Positions 26,420-32,868 of a stretch of DNA of 37,581 nt are shown here, piece after piece. The translations under genes and the position numbers were made by a program. The notes beneath the pieces were generated by a model, which was given only the letters and a program-made list of their open reading frames with translations, did no database searches and was not told the DNA's origin. This stretch comes from Photobacterium carnosum (GTDB lineage Bacteria > Pseudomonadota > Gammaproteobacteria > Enterobacterales > Vibrionaceae). Where the stretch lies: the NCBI RefSeq assembly GCF_002849605.1, contig NZ_NPIB01000036.1, positions 1-37,581 on the forward strand. Reading direction: 5' to 3'. Numbering within the stretch: the stretch's first letter is position 1; each line of letters opens with the position of its first letter.

Positions 26420-27277
26420 TTATTTTAAATGCGTAAAAATCAATTGCCCAATTTTTGCTATCGTCGTATTAAGATCAGCCATTGGTTTTCCTGTTTGAGC
26501 TAAATAAATACTGATCATGATGGGCTGTTTACCTTGTTGCCATACTGCCGCTGTAATTCCTCGTGAGCCATAGTTACTATCGTAACCTGAACGATCGGCA
26601 ATATACCAACCCGCGGGTAAGGCGGCGCGTAATAATGGATCAGAGACTTTATTGTCCATCATCCATTGTTTTAATTGTATCCGTGCTGTTTCAGATAGCG
26701 TATGACCATAGAGTAAATTGTATAAGGTTGAATTCATAGCGATAGGGGTGGTGGTGTCACGCAGTTCAGCCTTACTGACATTATTCACTTCAGGTTCAAT
26801 ACGATCAAGACGGGTCGTTTTATCATCAAGCGTACCGATAAATTGAGTGACACTTTGAGGACCACCAATATTATTAAGTACCAGATTAGCAGCCGTGTTA
26901 TCACTGGTTAGCATGGTTGCATTACAGAGTTGAGCCAAGGTCATGCTTGTACCAACACGATCGGCGGTTACTGGCGCATAGCTTAAAATATCACTTTGGT
27001 TGATCATGATTGGCTGGTTTAAGTCAACACGCTTAGTATCTGCTTGATGTAATAAGTCAGCACAGGCTAAGGTTTTAAAAGTACTCATCATTGGAACTCG
27101 TTGTTCACCATGGTAACTCCAGCTTGTATTAGTATTGGCGTTATAGACCGCTACCGCGACAGTGCCTCCAAGGTGTTGCTCAATGTTGGTCAGCTCGGGG
27201 GTAATTTGGCTAATTTGTGCTGATGCTAAATGACTAACAGAGAGTAACAAGGTACTGACGAAAATACGTAGCTTCAT
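26420..27277 (-). CDS. Class A beta-lactamase, CARB (carbenicillin-hydrolysing) type
   Basis: A periplasmic serine beta-lactamase. The signal peptide is residues 1-20 (cleavage after LASA). Catalytic motifs are S65-T-F-K68 (Ambler S70xxK73), S125-D-N127 (SDN loop), E161-P-E-V-N165 (E166 of the omega loop) and R229-S-G231 in place of the usual K-T/S-G. Arginine at Ambler 234 is the hallmark of the CARB/PSE branch, and the flanking STFKTLACA, TRLDRIEP, RDTTTP, QWMMDNKVSDPLL and NYGSRG blocks resemble Vibrio CARB enzymes. Small differences are Val for Leu at 169 and one extra residue in the loop after RSG. It has no integron or IS context and an ordinary chromosomal neighbourhood, so it is probably intrinsic to the species. 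Confidence 0.93.
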   Translation of the reverse strand: MKLRIFVSTLLLSVSHLASAQISQITPELTNIEQHLGGTVAVAVYNANTNTSWSYHGEQRVPMMSTFKTLACADLLHQADTKRVDLNQPIMINQSDILSYAPVTADRVGTSMTLAQLCNATMLTSDNTAANLVLNNIGGPQSVTQFIGTLDDKTTRLDRIEPEVNNVSKAELRDTTTPIAMNSTLYNLLYGHTLSETARIQLKQWMMDNKVSDPLLRAALPAGWYIADRSGYDSNYGSRGITAAVWQQGKQPIMISIYLAQTGKPMADLNTTIAKIGQLIFTHLK

Positions 27278-27527
27278 AGAGAGAGCCTTTGCGTAAATAA
27301 TTAATTGCTAAATTTTACGGATATTATCGCTAATGTCTTCGTTAAATTGTTAAATATTGTAAATAGACTTATTGCGATAGTGATATTTAAATAAAATAAT
27401 GCAATTAATAGATATTAATAGTTCAAGTTATATCATTAGTAACAGTTCAATTGTGCACAATTAACACACCAATCAATAACTTTTCGCTTAATAAATAGCT
27501 AGTTAGATTTTTTTTGTGTTTTTTTGC

Positions 27528-27563
27528 TTTACAGCGGAAGGGCTGCGCTATATTATACGCGGC
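27528..27563 (+). promoter_or_regulatory. Strong promoter of the tRNA cluster
   Basis: -35 TTTACA (27528-27533), a 17-base spacer, -10 TATTAT (27551-27556), then a GC-rich discriminator ACGCGGC. GC-rich discriminators mark stringently controlled stable-RNA promoters. Confidence 0.8.
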
Positions 27564-27566
27564 ATT

Positions 27567-27657
27567 GGAGAGATGGCTGAGCGGTTGAAAGCACTGGTCT
27601 TGAAAACCAGCATACGTTTATAGCGTATCTAGGGTTCAAATCCCTATCTCTCCGCCA
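27567..27657 (+). tRNA. tRNA-Ser (TGA)
   Basis: 91 nt with encoded CCA. Acceptor GGAGAGA pairs with TCTCTCC. The anticodon loop CTTGAAA gives TGA, and a long class-II variable arm is present. It is the first gene of the cluster. Confidence 0.96.
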
Positions 27658-27704
27658 AATTTAATTGTTGAGTTTCGACTTAGCAATAAAACAGAAATTA
27701 GTGT

Positions 27705-27780
<76 letters not shown>

Positions 27781-27789
27781 TTAAATTTC

Positions 27790-27874
27790 GGTGGGATTCC
27801 CGAGTGGCCAAAGGGAGCAGATTGTAAATCTGCCGGCATCGCCTTCGAAGGTTCGAATCCTTCTCCCACCACCA
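27790..27874 (+). tRNA. tRNA-Tyr (GTA)
   Basis: 85 nt with encoded CCA, class II. Acceptor GGTGGGA pairs with TCCCACC. Loop TTGTAAA gives GTA. Confidence 0.96.
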
Positions 27875-27893
27875 TAATTTGTAAAGATACATC

Positions 27894-27968
27894 GCAGGTA
27901 TCGTATAATGGCTATTACTCCAGCCTTCCAAGCTTGAGATGCGGGTTCGATTCCCGCTACCTGCTCCA
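27894..27968 (+). tRNA. tRNA-Gly (TCC)
   Basis: 75 nt with encoded CCA. Acceptor GCAGGTA pairs with TACCTGC. Loop CTTCCAA gives TCC. It closely follows the pattern of E. coli glyT. Confidence 0.95.
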
Positions 27969-27974
27969 AACAAT

Positions 27975-28050
27975 TCCCTCTTAGTTCAGTTGGTAGAACG
28001 CCGGACTGTTAATCCGTATGTCACTGGTTCAAGTCCAGTAGAGGGAGCCA
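27975..28050 (+). tRNA. tRNA-Asn (GTT)
   Basis: 76 nt with encoded CCA. Acceptor TCCCTCT pairs with AGAGGGA. Loop CTGTTAA gives GTT. It is the last intact gene and the parent of the three degenerate copies downstream. Confidence 0.96.
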
Positions 28051-28055
28051 AATAG

Positions 28056-28085
28056 AAAAGCCCGCAAGCAATTGCGGGCTTTTTT
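28056..28085 (+). terminator. Terminator after tRNA-Asn (first of four copies)
   Basis: A-run, stem AGCCCGCAA/TTGCGGGCT, loop GCAA, then a T-run. The same sequence recurs after each tRNA-like copy. Confidence 0.95.
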
Positions 28086-28144
28086 ACGTCTGAAGAAAAT
28101 AACAGGTGATGTGGGTTCGATTCCCGTTGTCTACTCCAAACAAT

Positions 28145-28235
28145 TCCCTCTTAGCTCAATTGGTTCCTTTTTATTAGAAGCTTGGCGGACTATTAATCCG
28201 TGTATCACTGGTTCAAGTCCAGTAGAGTGAAGCCA
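28145..28235 (+). pseudogene. tRNA-Asn-like copy 1 (91 nt, expanded D-arm, anticodon ATT)
   Basis: The 5' acceptor strand, T-arm and CCA-like end of tRNA-Asn are kept. The second half of the D-arm is replaced by an insertion rich in T and ending AGAAGCTTG. The acceptor now mismatches (TCCCTCT against AGAGTGA, with an extra A before GCCA). The anticodon loop reads CTATTAA. It is unlikely to work as a normal tRNA. Its own terminator is at 28241-28270. Confidence 0.75.
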
Positions 28236-28240
28236 AATAG

Positions 28241-28270
28241 AAAAGCCCGCAAGCAATTGCGGGCTTTTTT
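28241..28270 (+). terminator. Terminator after tRNA-Asn-like copy 1
   Basis: Same stem-loop and T-run as the terminator after tRNA-Asn. Confidence 0.93.
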
Positions 28271-28335
28271 ACGCTTGAAATTCAGTAAAAATAGCTTTCG
28301 AGAGTGCAGGGTACTGGATCTTATCACCATATAAT

Positions 28336-28426
28336 TCCCTCTTAGTTCAGTTGGTTTCTTTTTATTAGAAGCTTGGCGAACTGTTAATCCGTGTATCACT
28401 GGTTCAAGTCCAGTAGAGTGAAGCCA
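28336..28426 (+). pseudogene. tRNA-Asn-like copy 2 (91 nt, expanded D-arm, anticodon GTT)
   Basis: It has the same insertion and acceptor changes as copy 1, so the two share an altered ancestor. The anticodon stem has an extra mismatch (GCGAA against TCCGT), but the loop is CTGTTAA. T-arm CTGG/CCAG is intact. Confidence 0.75.
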
Positions 28427-28431
28427 AATAG

Positions 28432-28461
28432 AAAAGCCCGCAAGCAATTGCGGGCTTTTTT
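28432..28461 (+). terminator. Terminator after tRNA-Asn-like copy 2
   Basis: Same stem-loop and T-run as the others. Confidence 0.93.
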
Positions 28462-28503
28462 ACGTCTGGAGAAAAGTGAGTCAGGTTCCTGATTCCAAAC
28501 AAT

Positions 28504-28594
28504 TCCTTCTTAGTTCAGTTGGTGCATCTTTATTGGGAAGATTAGCGGACTGTTAATCCGTGTATCACGGGTTCAAGTCCAGTAGAAGGAGCCA
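28504..28594 (+). pseudogene. tRNA-Asn-like copy 3 (91 nt, expanded D-arm with hairpin, fully paired acceptor)
   Basis: The acceptor is TCCTTCT against AGAAGGA: both strands differ from the parent yet still pair fully. The D-arm insertion contains ATCTT/AAGAT around TATTGGG, an extra 5-bp hairpin. The anticodon loop is CTGTTAA. The T-stem has one mismatch (ACGGG against CCAGT). It could be an active unusual RNA rather than a dead gene. Confidence 0.7.
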
Positions 28595-28599
28595 AATAG

Positions 28600-28629
28600 A
28601 GAAGCCCGCAAGCAATTGCGGGCTTTTTT
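28600..28629 (+). terminator. Terminator after tRNA-Asn-like copy 3
   Basis: Stem AGCCCGCAA/TTGCGGGCT and T-run, with one change (GAAG instead of AAAG) at its left edge. Confidence 0.92.
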
Positions 28630-28663
28630 ATGTCTGGATAAAAGTGACAGTTTATTTTGGGGG

Positions 28664-28720
28664 CTACAAATTTTGTAGTCATTACAGATGTTATGTAAAA
28701 TGGGTGGGGAAGTTCGTCGA
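28664..28720 (+). repeat. Dispersed repeat, copy A
   Basis: About 56 bases (core GTAGTCATTACAGATGTTATG) found again at 36350-36405 in the same orientation with roughly 80% identity. It begins with a small palindrome (CTACAAA/TTTGTAG). It lies just after the last tRNA-like unit. Confidence 0.75.
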
Positions 28721-28804
28721 TATAGGATGATATTAAAATAAGGTAGGGTGTTTTATATTTCTACTTTGTTACTTATATATATACTTCATCACACACTTAC
28801 TTTT

Positions 28805-28825
28805 AAAGGGCCACAAAGGCCCTTT
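28805..28825 (-). terminator. Hairpin at the end of the MFS-RidA-isomerase cluster
   Basis: AAAGGGCC/GGCCCTTT with a 5-base loop, 20 bases past the minus-strand stop at 28845. A plausible terminator, though the U-run is mostly within the stem. Confidence 0.6.
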
Positions 28826-28844
28826 ATTTAAAATAACTAATTTA

Positions 28845-30113
28845 TTACCTGTCAGTTAGCTCAAGTTCATCTTGAGTTAATTTTTGGTTTTTCAGACGAT
28901 GAGCTAGAGTTGATGCACATATAAATCCGCAAAAGCTAAATATGACCATGATGGTAAATACATAATTATAACCTTGAATACCTTCAAAGTTGTCCAATAA
29001 GTAACCATAAAGAGCGTAAGCAAACATCGATGGCATGTAACCAATAATGCAACCAAACGCCATTGCTGATCCTGCATATTGCCGAGGTGTGCCTATTTCA
29101 TCCATTGGTGCAAAGAAGATTGCACGCTGCGAGAATATGATTGCACCAAAACCAAGTGTTGCAGTCATCCCTAAATATACATTCATTGATTCATGCGGTA
29201 ATTGGATGAATCCAATCATAGCTATAGCTGAAATCAGAAATGTCCACTTTAGGTATATTGTTGGTGACTTCGCAACTTTATCCGCAAGGAAGCCACCTAA
29301 CGGCCCACCTATCATTTTTAAGCCATATTGGTTAACGATACCGTAAGCACCAATTAGAGCGACAGGAAGAGCATAGATGTCTTTTAGGAATGGGATGAAA
29401 TAAGTAAGGCCACAATATGCGGAATAGACAAAAAATATACCAAATGAGGCTAACCATAAATTAGGACATTTGATAACATTCTTAATTCCTGTAAATACTT
29501 GTGTATTTGCATCTGTGGAATCTGTAGCTTTAACTTCATCATCATTATCAACGATGAAGTAAGTGATGATACCTACAGCGATAGTAATCAGCGTATAGTA
29601 AATTAAGCCAGCTTGCATGCCTGTTTTACCCTCACCAAATTGAACAAATACGAACAGTGCACCAGATGCAATGATGACATCAACAATGCCTCTACCTGCC
29701 TCAAGGAAACCAAACATACGTCCCTGTTCTTGTTTTGTCCCCAACAAGCGTACTGCTTTAAGTAATACTGGCCAGTATACAACTTCTCCAAAGAATGCCA
29801 TTCCTCCAAACGCAATCAAGTAACCAGTGAATGGAGGTAAGGTACTTAGATAGGCACCACAAACACCAACGCCAATCAGTCCAACAGGAAGTAAAATTTT
29901 CTTAGAAAAACGATCTGCAATATAAAGAGAAAGAAATAATCCTACAGTTTGAATGATAGCGTAGACTGTAAATCCGAAGCCAATTTGAGTATTCGTTAAT
30001 CCCCAATCCTGTTGCATTGGTACATAGAATACGTCTTTCATACTGGATAGTTTGAAAATCGTACCGCCACCTAAAATAAGGAAGCAAAGTCGTATCCATT
30101 TATTCATTAACAT
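28845..30113 (-). CDS. MFS transporter
   Basis: A 12-helix major facilitator superfamily permease, 422 aa. The family loop between helices 2 and 3 is recognisable (YIADRFSKKILLP), and its counterpart in the second half is GGFLADKVAKSP. It loosely resembles E. coli YihN-type permeases. It is the last gene of a minus-strand cluster with RidA and a TIM-barrel isomerase, so it most likely imports the compound that they metabolise; the substrate is unknown. AAGAGG lies 6 bases before the ATG at 30113; an in-frame ATG two codons later is less well placed. Confidence 0.9.
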   Translation of the reverse strand: MLMNKWIRLCFLILGGGTIFKLSSMKDVFYVPMQQDWGLTNTQIGFGFTVYAIIQTVGLFLSLYIADRFSKKILLPVGLIGVGVCGAYLSTLPPFTGYLIAFGGMAFFGEVVYWPVLLKAVRLLGTKQEQGRMFGFLEAGRGIVDVIIASGALFVFVQFGEGKTGMQAGLIYYTLITIAVGIITYFIVDNDDEVKATDSTDANTQVFTGIKNVIKCPNLWLASFGIFFVYSAYCGLTYFIPFLKDIYALPVALIGAYGIVNQYGLKMIGGPLGGFLADKVAKSPTIYLKWTFLISAIAMIGFIQLPHESMNVYLGMTATLGFGAIIFSQRAIFFAPMDEIGTPRQYAGSAMAFGCIIGYMPSMFAYALYGYLLDNFEGIQGYNYVFTIMVIFSFCGFICASTLAHRLKNQKLTQDELELTDR

Positions 30114-30126
30114 ATAGACCTCTTAA

Positions 30127-30501
30127 TTATTTTAAGTTAACTATTGCTTCGACTTCAATCAACACGTCTTTAGGCAATCTAGCTACTTCCACACAAGAGC
30201 GGGCAGGAAAAGATCCATTAAAATATGACGCGTAGATTTCATTGAACTCGGAAAAATTATTCATATCGCTAATAAAGCATGTGGTTTTAACGACTTTACT
30301 CATATTAGAACCCGATGCTTCAACTATGGCTTTTAAGTTATCTAATGCTTGTTTTGACTGTTCTATAATAGTTTGAGAAGAGACAGATCCATCTTCAGGT
30401 AAAAATGGGCAGCAACCTGAAACAAATAACAAATTTCCAGCGACTATAGCTTGTGAATAAGGGCCTATCGCTTTTGGTGCGTTTATAGTTGAAATAATCA
30501 T
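30127..30501 (-). CDS. RidA-family enamine/imine deaminase
   Basis: A small trimeric enzyme (124 aa) of the YjgF/YER057c/UK114 family, which hydrolyses reactive enamines/imines released by PLP enzymes. The family core is present (NAPKAIGPYSQAI at residues 7-19). The catalytic arginine R101 and glutamate E116 in FPARSCVEVARLP...IEVEAIV match R105/E120 of true RidA, so it should be an active deaminase. It follows the isomerase gene by 9 bases and precedes the MFS gene by 13, a tight operon. Its presence suggests an amino-sugar or amino-acid substrate for the cluster. Confidence 0.92.
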   Translation of the reverse strand: MIISTINAPKAIGPYSQAIVAGNLLFVSGCCPFLPEDGSVSSQTIIEQSKQALDNLKAIVEASGSNMSKVVKTTCFISDMNNFSEFNEIYASYFNGSFPARSCVEVARLPKDVLIEVEAIVNLK

Positions 30502-30510
30502 TATTCTCTC

Positions 30511-31470
30511 TTATTTACAGTATTTATTTCGAAGTTTTTTCATTACTGCCACTGAATGTTTAACACCTTCAATTTGAGCGTCAATTAGTGTTTCTAAAGC
30601 AAGCTGTGATATTTTATGAGGATAGTAGTAGTCCATTGGTTTGATTAATTCAGGATCAAAAGGTGGTTCTTTTACCTCAAATGCCCCGGTTAACTTGAAG
30701 ACTCCTCCTGTACCTTTTTCTCTCGAAAAAGATGCGCAGTATGGATAACATATTTCGATATTTATTCTTGTAATTGAAGAATGTTCAACTAGTTGTGCAA
30801 AACATTCGTCAATATCTATTGATCCTTCTCCAATCGGAACACCACACACCACAGGTTCATCGTTATGCATAGTAACGATGTGATCTTTAAAATGGGTACT
30901 GATTGTATAAGGAGCTAATTTATGGACAGCCTCAATAGGATCTTCCCAAGTCATCATACTGTTGCCAATATCACAATGCGCACCAAACCAAACTGAATCA
31001 ACAGCTTCAATAATTTCTATAATATTATCTGATGTTTCATGTTCATGGTTTTCAAGTGATAATTTTATTCTATGTTTTTTTAGTACCGGAATAATTTGCT
31101 TTATATCTTCGATGATCGGTTGTAAATTAAGAGGATCGAAATCATCAACTTTAATGTATGTCCGTATAACATCTGCTCCAATCCCATTCGCGATCTCAAT
31201 CGATTTCATCAAAGAAGCTTGATTTGTCCATCGAGTATCTAATTCACAATAAAGATTACGTGATTGAATCGCGTTTTTAACACGAGCAAGATACGTGGGA
31301 TCATCACTATCTAAAACACCAAACTGTGGATGAAGGTTATGATCAGGAATAATGTTAATTTCAACACCATCTAAGCCAAGTTTCCATGTCTGCTCAATAA
31401 AATCAAAAATATCCATTCGTTTATGCTGAAATAGCAAATGATAGGACTCTGTCTCTAAACCTAGCTTCAT
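30511..31470 (-). CDS. Sugar phosphate isomerase/epimerase (xylose-isomerase-like TIM barrel)
   Basis: A cytoplasmic metal-dependent TIM-barrel enzyme of the AP-endonuclease-2/xylose isomerase-like superfamily. The four metal ligands are visible: E140 (LSLENHE), D167 (HCDIGNS), H193 (STHFKDH) and E239 (INIEICYP). This branch includes hydroxypyruvate isomerase, tagatose/psicose epimerases and inosose isomerases, and the exact substrate cannot be read. The ATG at 31470 (319 aa) is preferred to an upstream start at 31512 because GAGGG lies 7-8 bases before it. It is the first gene of the operon, diverging from the YheO-type regulator. Confidence 0.88.
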   Translation of the reverse strand: MKLGLETESYHLLFQHKRMDIFDFIEQTWKLGLDGVEINIIPDHNLHPQFGVLDSDDPTYLARVKNAIQSRNLYCELDTRWTNQASLMKSIEIANGIGADVIRTYIKVDDFDPLNLQPIIEDIKQIIPVLKKHRIKLSLENHEHETSDNIIEIIEAVDSVWFGAHCDIGNSMMTWEDPIEAVHKLAPYTISTHFKDHIVTMHNDEPVVCGVPIGEGSIDIDECFAQLVEHSSITRINIEICYPYCASFSREKGTGGVFKLTGAFEVKEPPFDPELIKPMDYYYPHKISQLALETLIDAQIEGVKHSVAVMKKLRNKYCK

Positions 31471-31553
31471 ATTTAATCCCTCAATGTGTAAGACTATGGG
31501 TAATGTAGCCACTTAGTCATAAAAAATATGTGACACAATCCTTAAAATGGACG

Positions 31554-31630
31554 CAAAGTAAAAAATAAATTTACTATTTAAATATTTAATTTACTTTGTA
31601 GTCGTGGGGTTTCCTATTTATAATAGGAAA
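31554..31630. promoter_or_regulatory. Two inverted repeats between divergent isomerase and regulator genes (candidate operators)
   Basis: CAAAGTAAA (31554-31562) is mirrored by TTTACTTTG (31590-31598), with a further TTTACT half-site between. A second perfect repeat, TTTCCTAT (31610-31617) / ATAGGAAA (31623-31630), lies closer to the regulator. Both are natural binding sites for the adjacent regulator. Confidence 0.55.
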
Positions 31631-31665
31631 TGTAAATATTAGTTTTTTTATAAAAGGAGGGCATT

Positions 31666-32355
31666 ATGATAGGCGTTTTACATAAAATATTTACTGAAGA
31701 CGATCGGGTAATTCTTCGTTCGCAAATACCATTTATTGATTGCTTAGGTGCTATGTTTGGGGATAATTGTGAGATAGTACTTCATAGTTTTGAAAATCTT
31801 CATTCCTCGGTTATCCACATAATAAATGGACATATTACTGACCGCAAAATTGGAGCCCCAGTCACTAATATTGCACTGGAAAAGCTATCTGAATTCAAAA
31901 AAACAAATGAAAAATGGGATGTATATTTTTCAAATGCAAGCAAGGACAATAAAGCGTTCAAGTCTTCATCGACCCTAATCACCAACAAGGATAACATTCC
32001 AATTGGCATGATTTGTATGAACTACTCACTTGATGTTTCTCTGCATTCTCTAATGAAGAACTTTTTTGAACCAGTAAATAGAAAAAATGAGAGTTTCTCT
32101 CAGGATGTAAACAATCTGATAACTAGTCATCTCGAACCAATTAGGAATAATGTTTATACTAACAGTGAAATATCAAGCAAAAATAAGGTTCAAGAAATTA
32201 TAAAACAATTAAATGATATTGATTTATTTGAGCTACCAATAACCAATAAGATTGTAAGTCACGAACTCGGAATAAGCTCTGCAACCATCTACAAACATCT
32301 GAGGTCATTGAAAAAAAATAAAGAAAAAGAGCCTGGTGTAGTTAAACCTATTTAA
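31666..32355 (+). CDS. YheO/DauR-type transcriptional regulator (PAS-like domain plus HTH)
   Basis: A 229-residue regulator. The N-terminal ~120 residues form the YheO-type PAS domain (VILRSQIPFIDCLGAMFG, CEIVLHSFENL, NIPIGMICMNYSLD). The C-terminal ~60 residues hold a helix-turn-helix (IVSHELGISSATIYKHLRSL). The best-known relative is DauR, repressor of D-arginine catabolism in Pseudomonas; E. coli YheO has the same layout. It has a strong ribosome site (AAGGAGG). Divergent to the isomerase-RidA-MFS operon, it is most likely that operon's regulator. Confidence 0.87.
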   Translation: MIGVLHKIFTEDDRVILRSQIPFIDCLGAMFGDNCEIVLHSFENLHSSVIHIINGHITDRKIGAPVTNIALEKLSEFKKTNEKWDVYFSNASKDNKAFKSSSTLITNKDNIPIGMICMNYSLDVSLHSLMKNFFEPVNRKNESFSQDVNNLITSHLEPIRNNVYTNSEISSKNKVQEIIKQLNDIDLFELPITNKIVSHELGISSATIYKHLRSLKKNKEKEPGVVKPI

Positions 32356-32444
32356 GATTGATATCTTTTAAAATTATCACCGCCCTTCGTTATTAATGTT
32401 AAACATAGGACAGCCATCTCTTTACTTTAAAAACTCAGCACACT

Positions 32445-32693
32445 GTGAGTAGATTTCTTATCGCTATCACAAGTATTTTCTATTTATTTGGAATGGCAGT
32501 ATCTAAGCAAAAAATTATGGGTGTCCAGTCTTTCGTCTTTATCACTGAAGAAAGCCTAGCGAATCAAGTTAAAGCGGAAGATGAGCAAGAAGTCGTGGCT
32601 GAAATAGCAGAGTTACTGGGAGAAGGTGGTGATGTGGTTGTCTTTGAATATAAAATCGAACGACAAAGTTGTACTGATTGCAACGTTGGTTAA
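32445..32693 (+). CDS. Uncharacterised small protein (about 60-82 residues)
   Basis: The frame opens at a GTG (32445) and has later ATGs at 32493 and 32517. No start has a good ribosome site, so the N-terminus is uncertain. The longest form begins with a hydrophobic helix (FLIAITSIFYLFGMAV). The rest is acidic (AEDEQEVVAEIAELLGEGGD) and ends with a CTDC motif. Compositional regularity of the acidic part argues for coding. No family is recognised. Confidence 0.5.
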   Translation: MSRFLIAITSIFYLFGMAVSKQKIMGVQSFVFITEESLANQVKAEDEQEVVAEIAELLGEGGDVVVFEYKIERQSCTDCNVG

Positions 32694-32807
32694 ATGTCAC
32701 ATTAAGCGTAATTATTACACTTAAACATGTTTGTCATACCTAACATGATGATCTATTTATTTAATACTCGAACTCTTTAGTTGGTTTCGTCAACGTTGTA
32801 ACTGAAC

Positions 32808-32837
32808 CAAAAAATGCCAGTGGGATCCCACTGGCAT
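32808..32837 (-). terminator. Terminator of the metalloprotease gene
   Basis: A perfect 12-bp-arm palindrome (32814-32837) that on the minus strand runs into six U, 32 bases past the stop at 32869. The palindrome has no fixed loop, so it forms a hairpin with a small central loop. Confidence 0.88.
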
Positions 32838-32868
32838 GTTAGAGGTTATGTGATCAACCAATCAGCGG

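Larger units (their letters stand above)
28086..28628 (+). repeat. Three tandem diverged duplications of a tRNA-Gly(3')/tRNA-Asn/terminator segment
   Basis: Units of about 185, 191 and 167 nt (28086-28270, 28271-28461, 28462-28628). Each begins with ACGTCTG- or ACGCTTG-like sequence and then a decaying remnant of the tRNA-Gly T-arm, clearest at 28105-28138 (GTGGGTTCGATTCCCGT). A 91-nt tRNA-Asn-like segment and an almost identical terminator follow. They arose by tandem duplication of the cluster's end. Confidence 0.85.

Noticed and set aside
28205..28447. 80-codon minus-strand frame in the tRNA-like array
   Set aside because: It is produced by the tandem tRNA-Asn-like repeats and terminators and has no independent coding signal.
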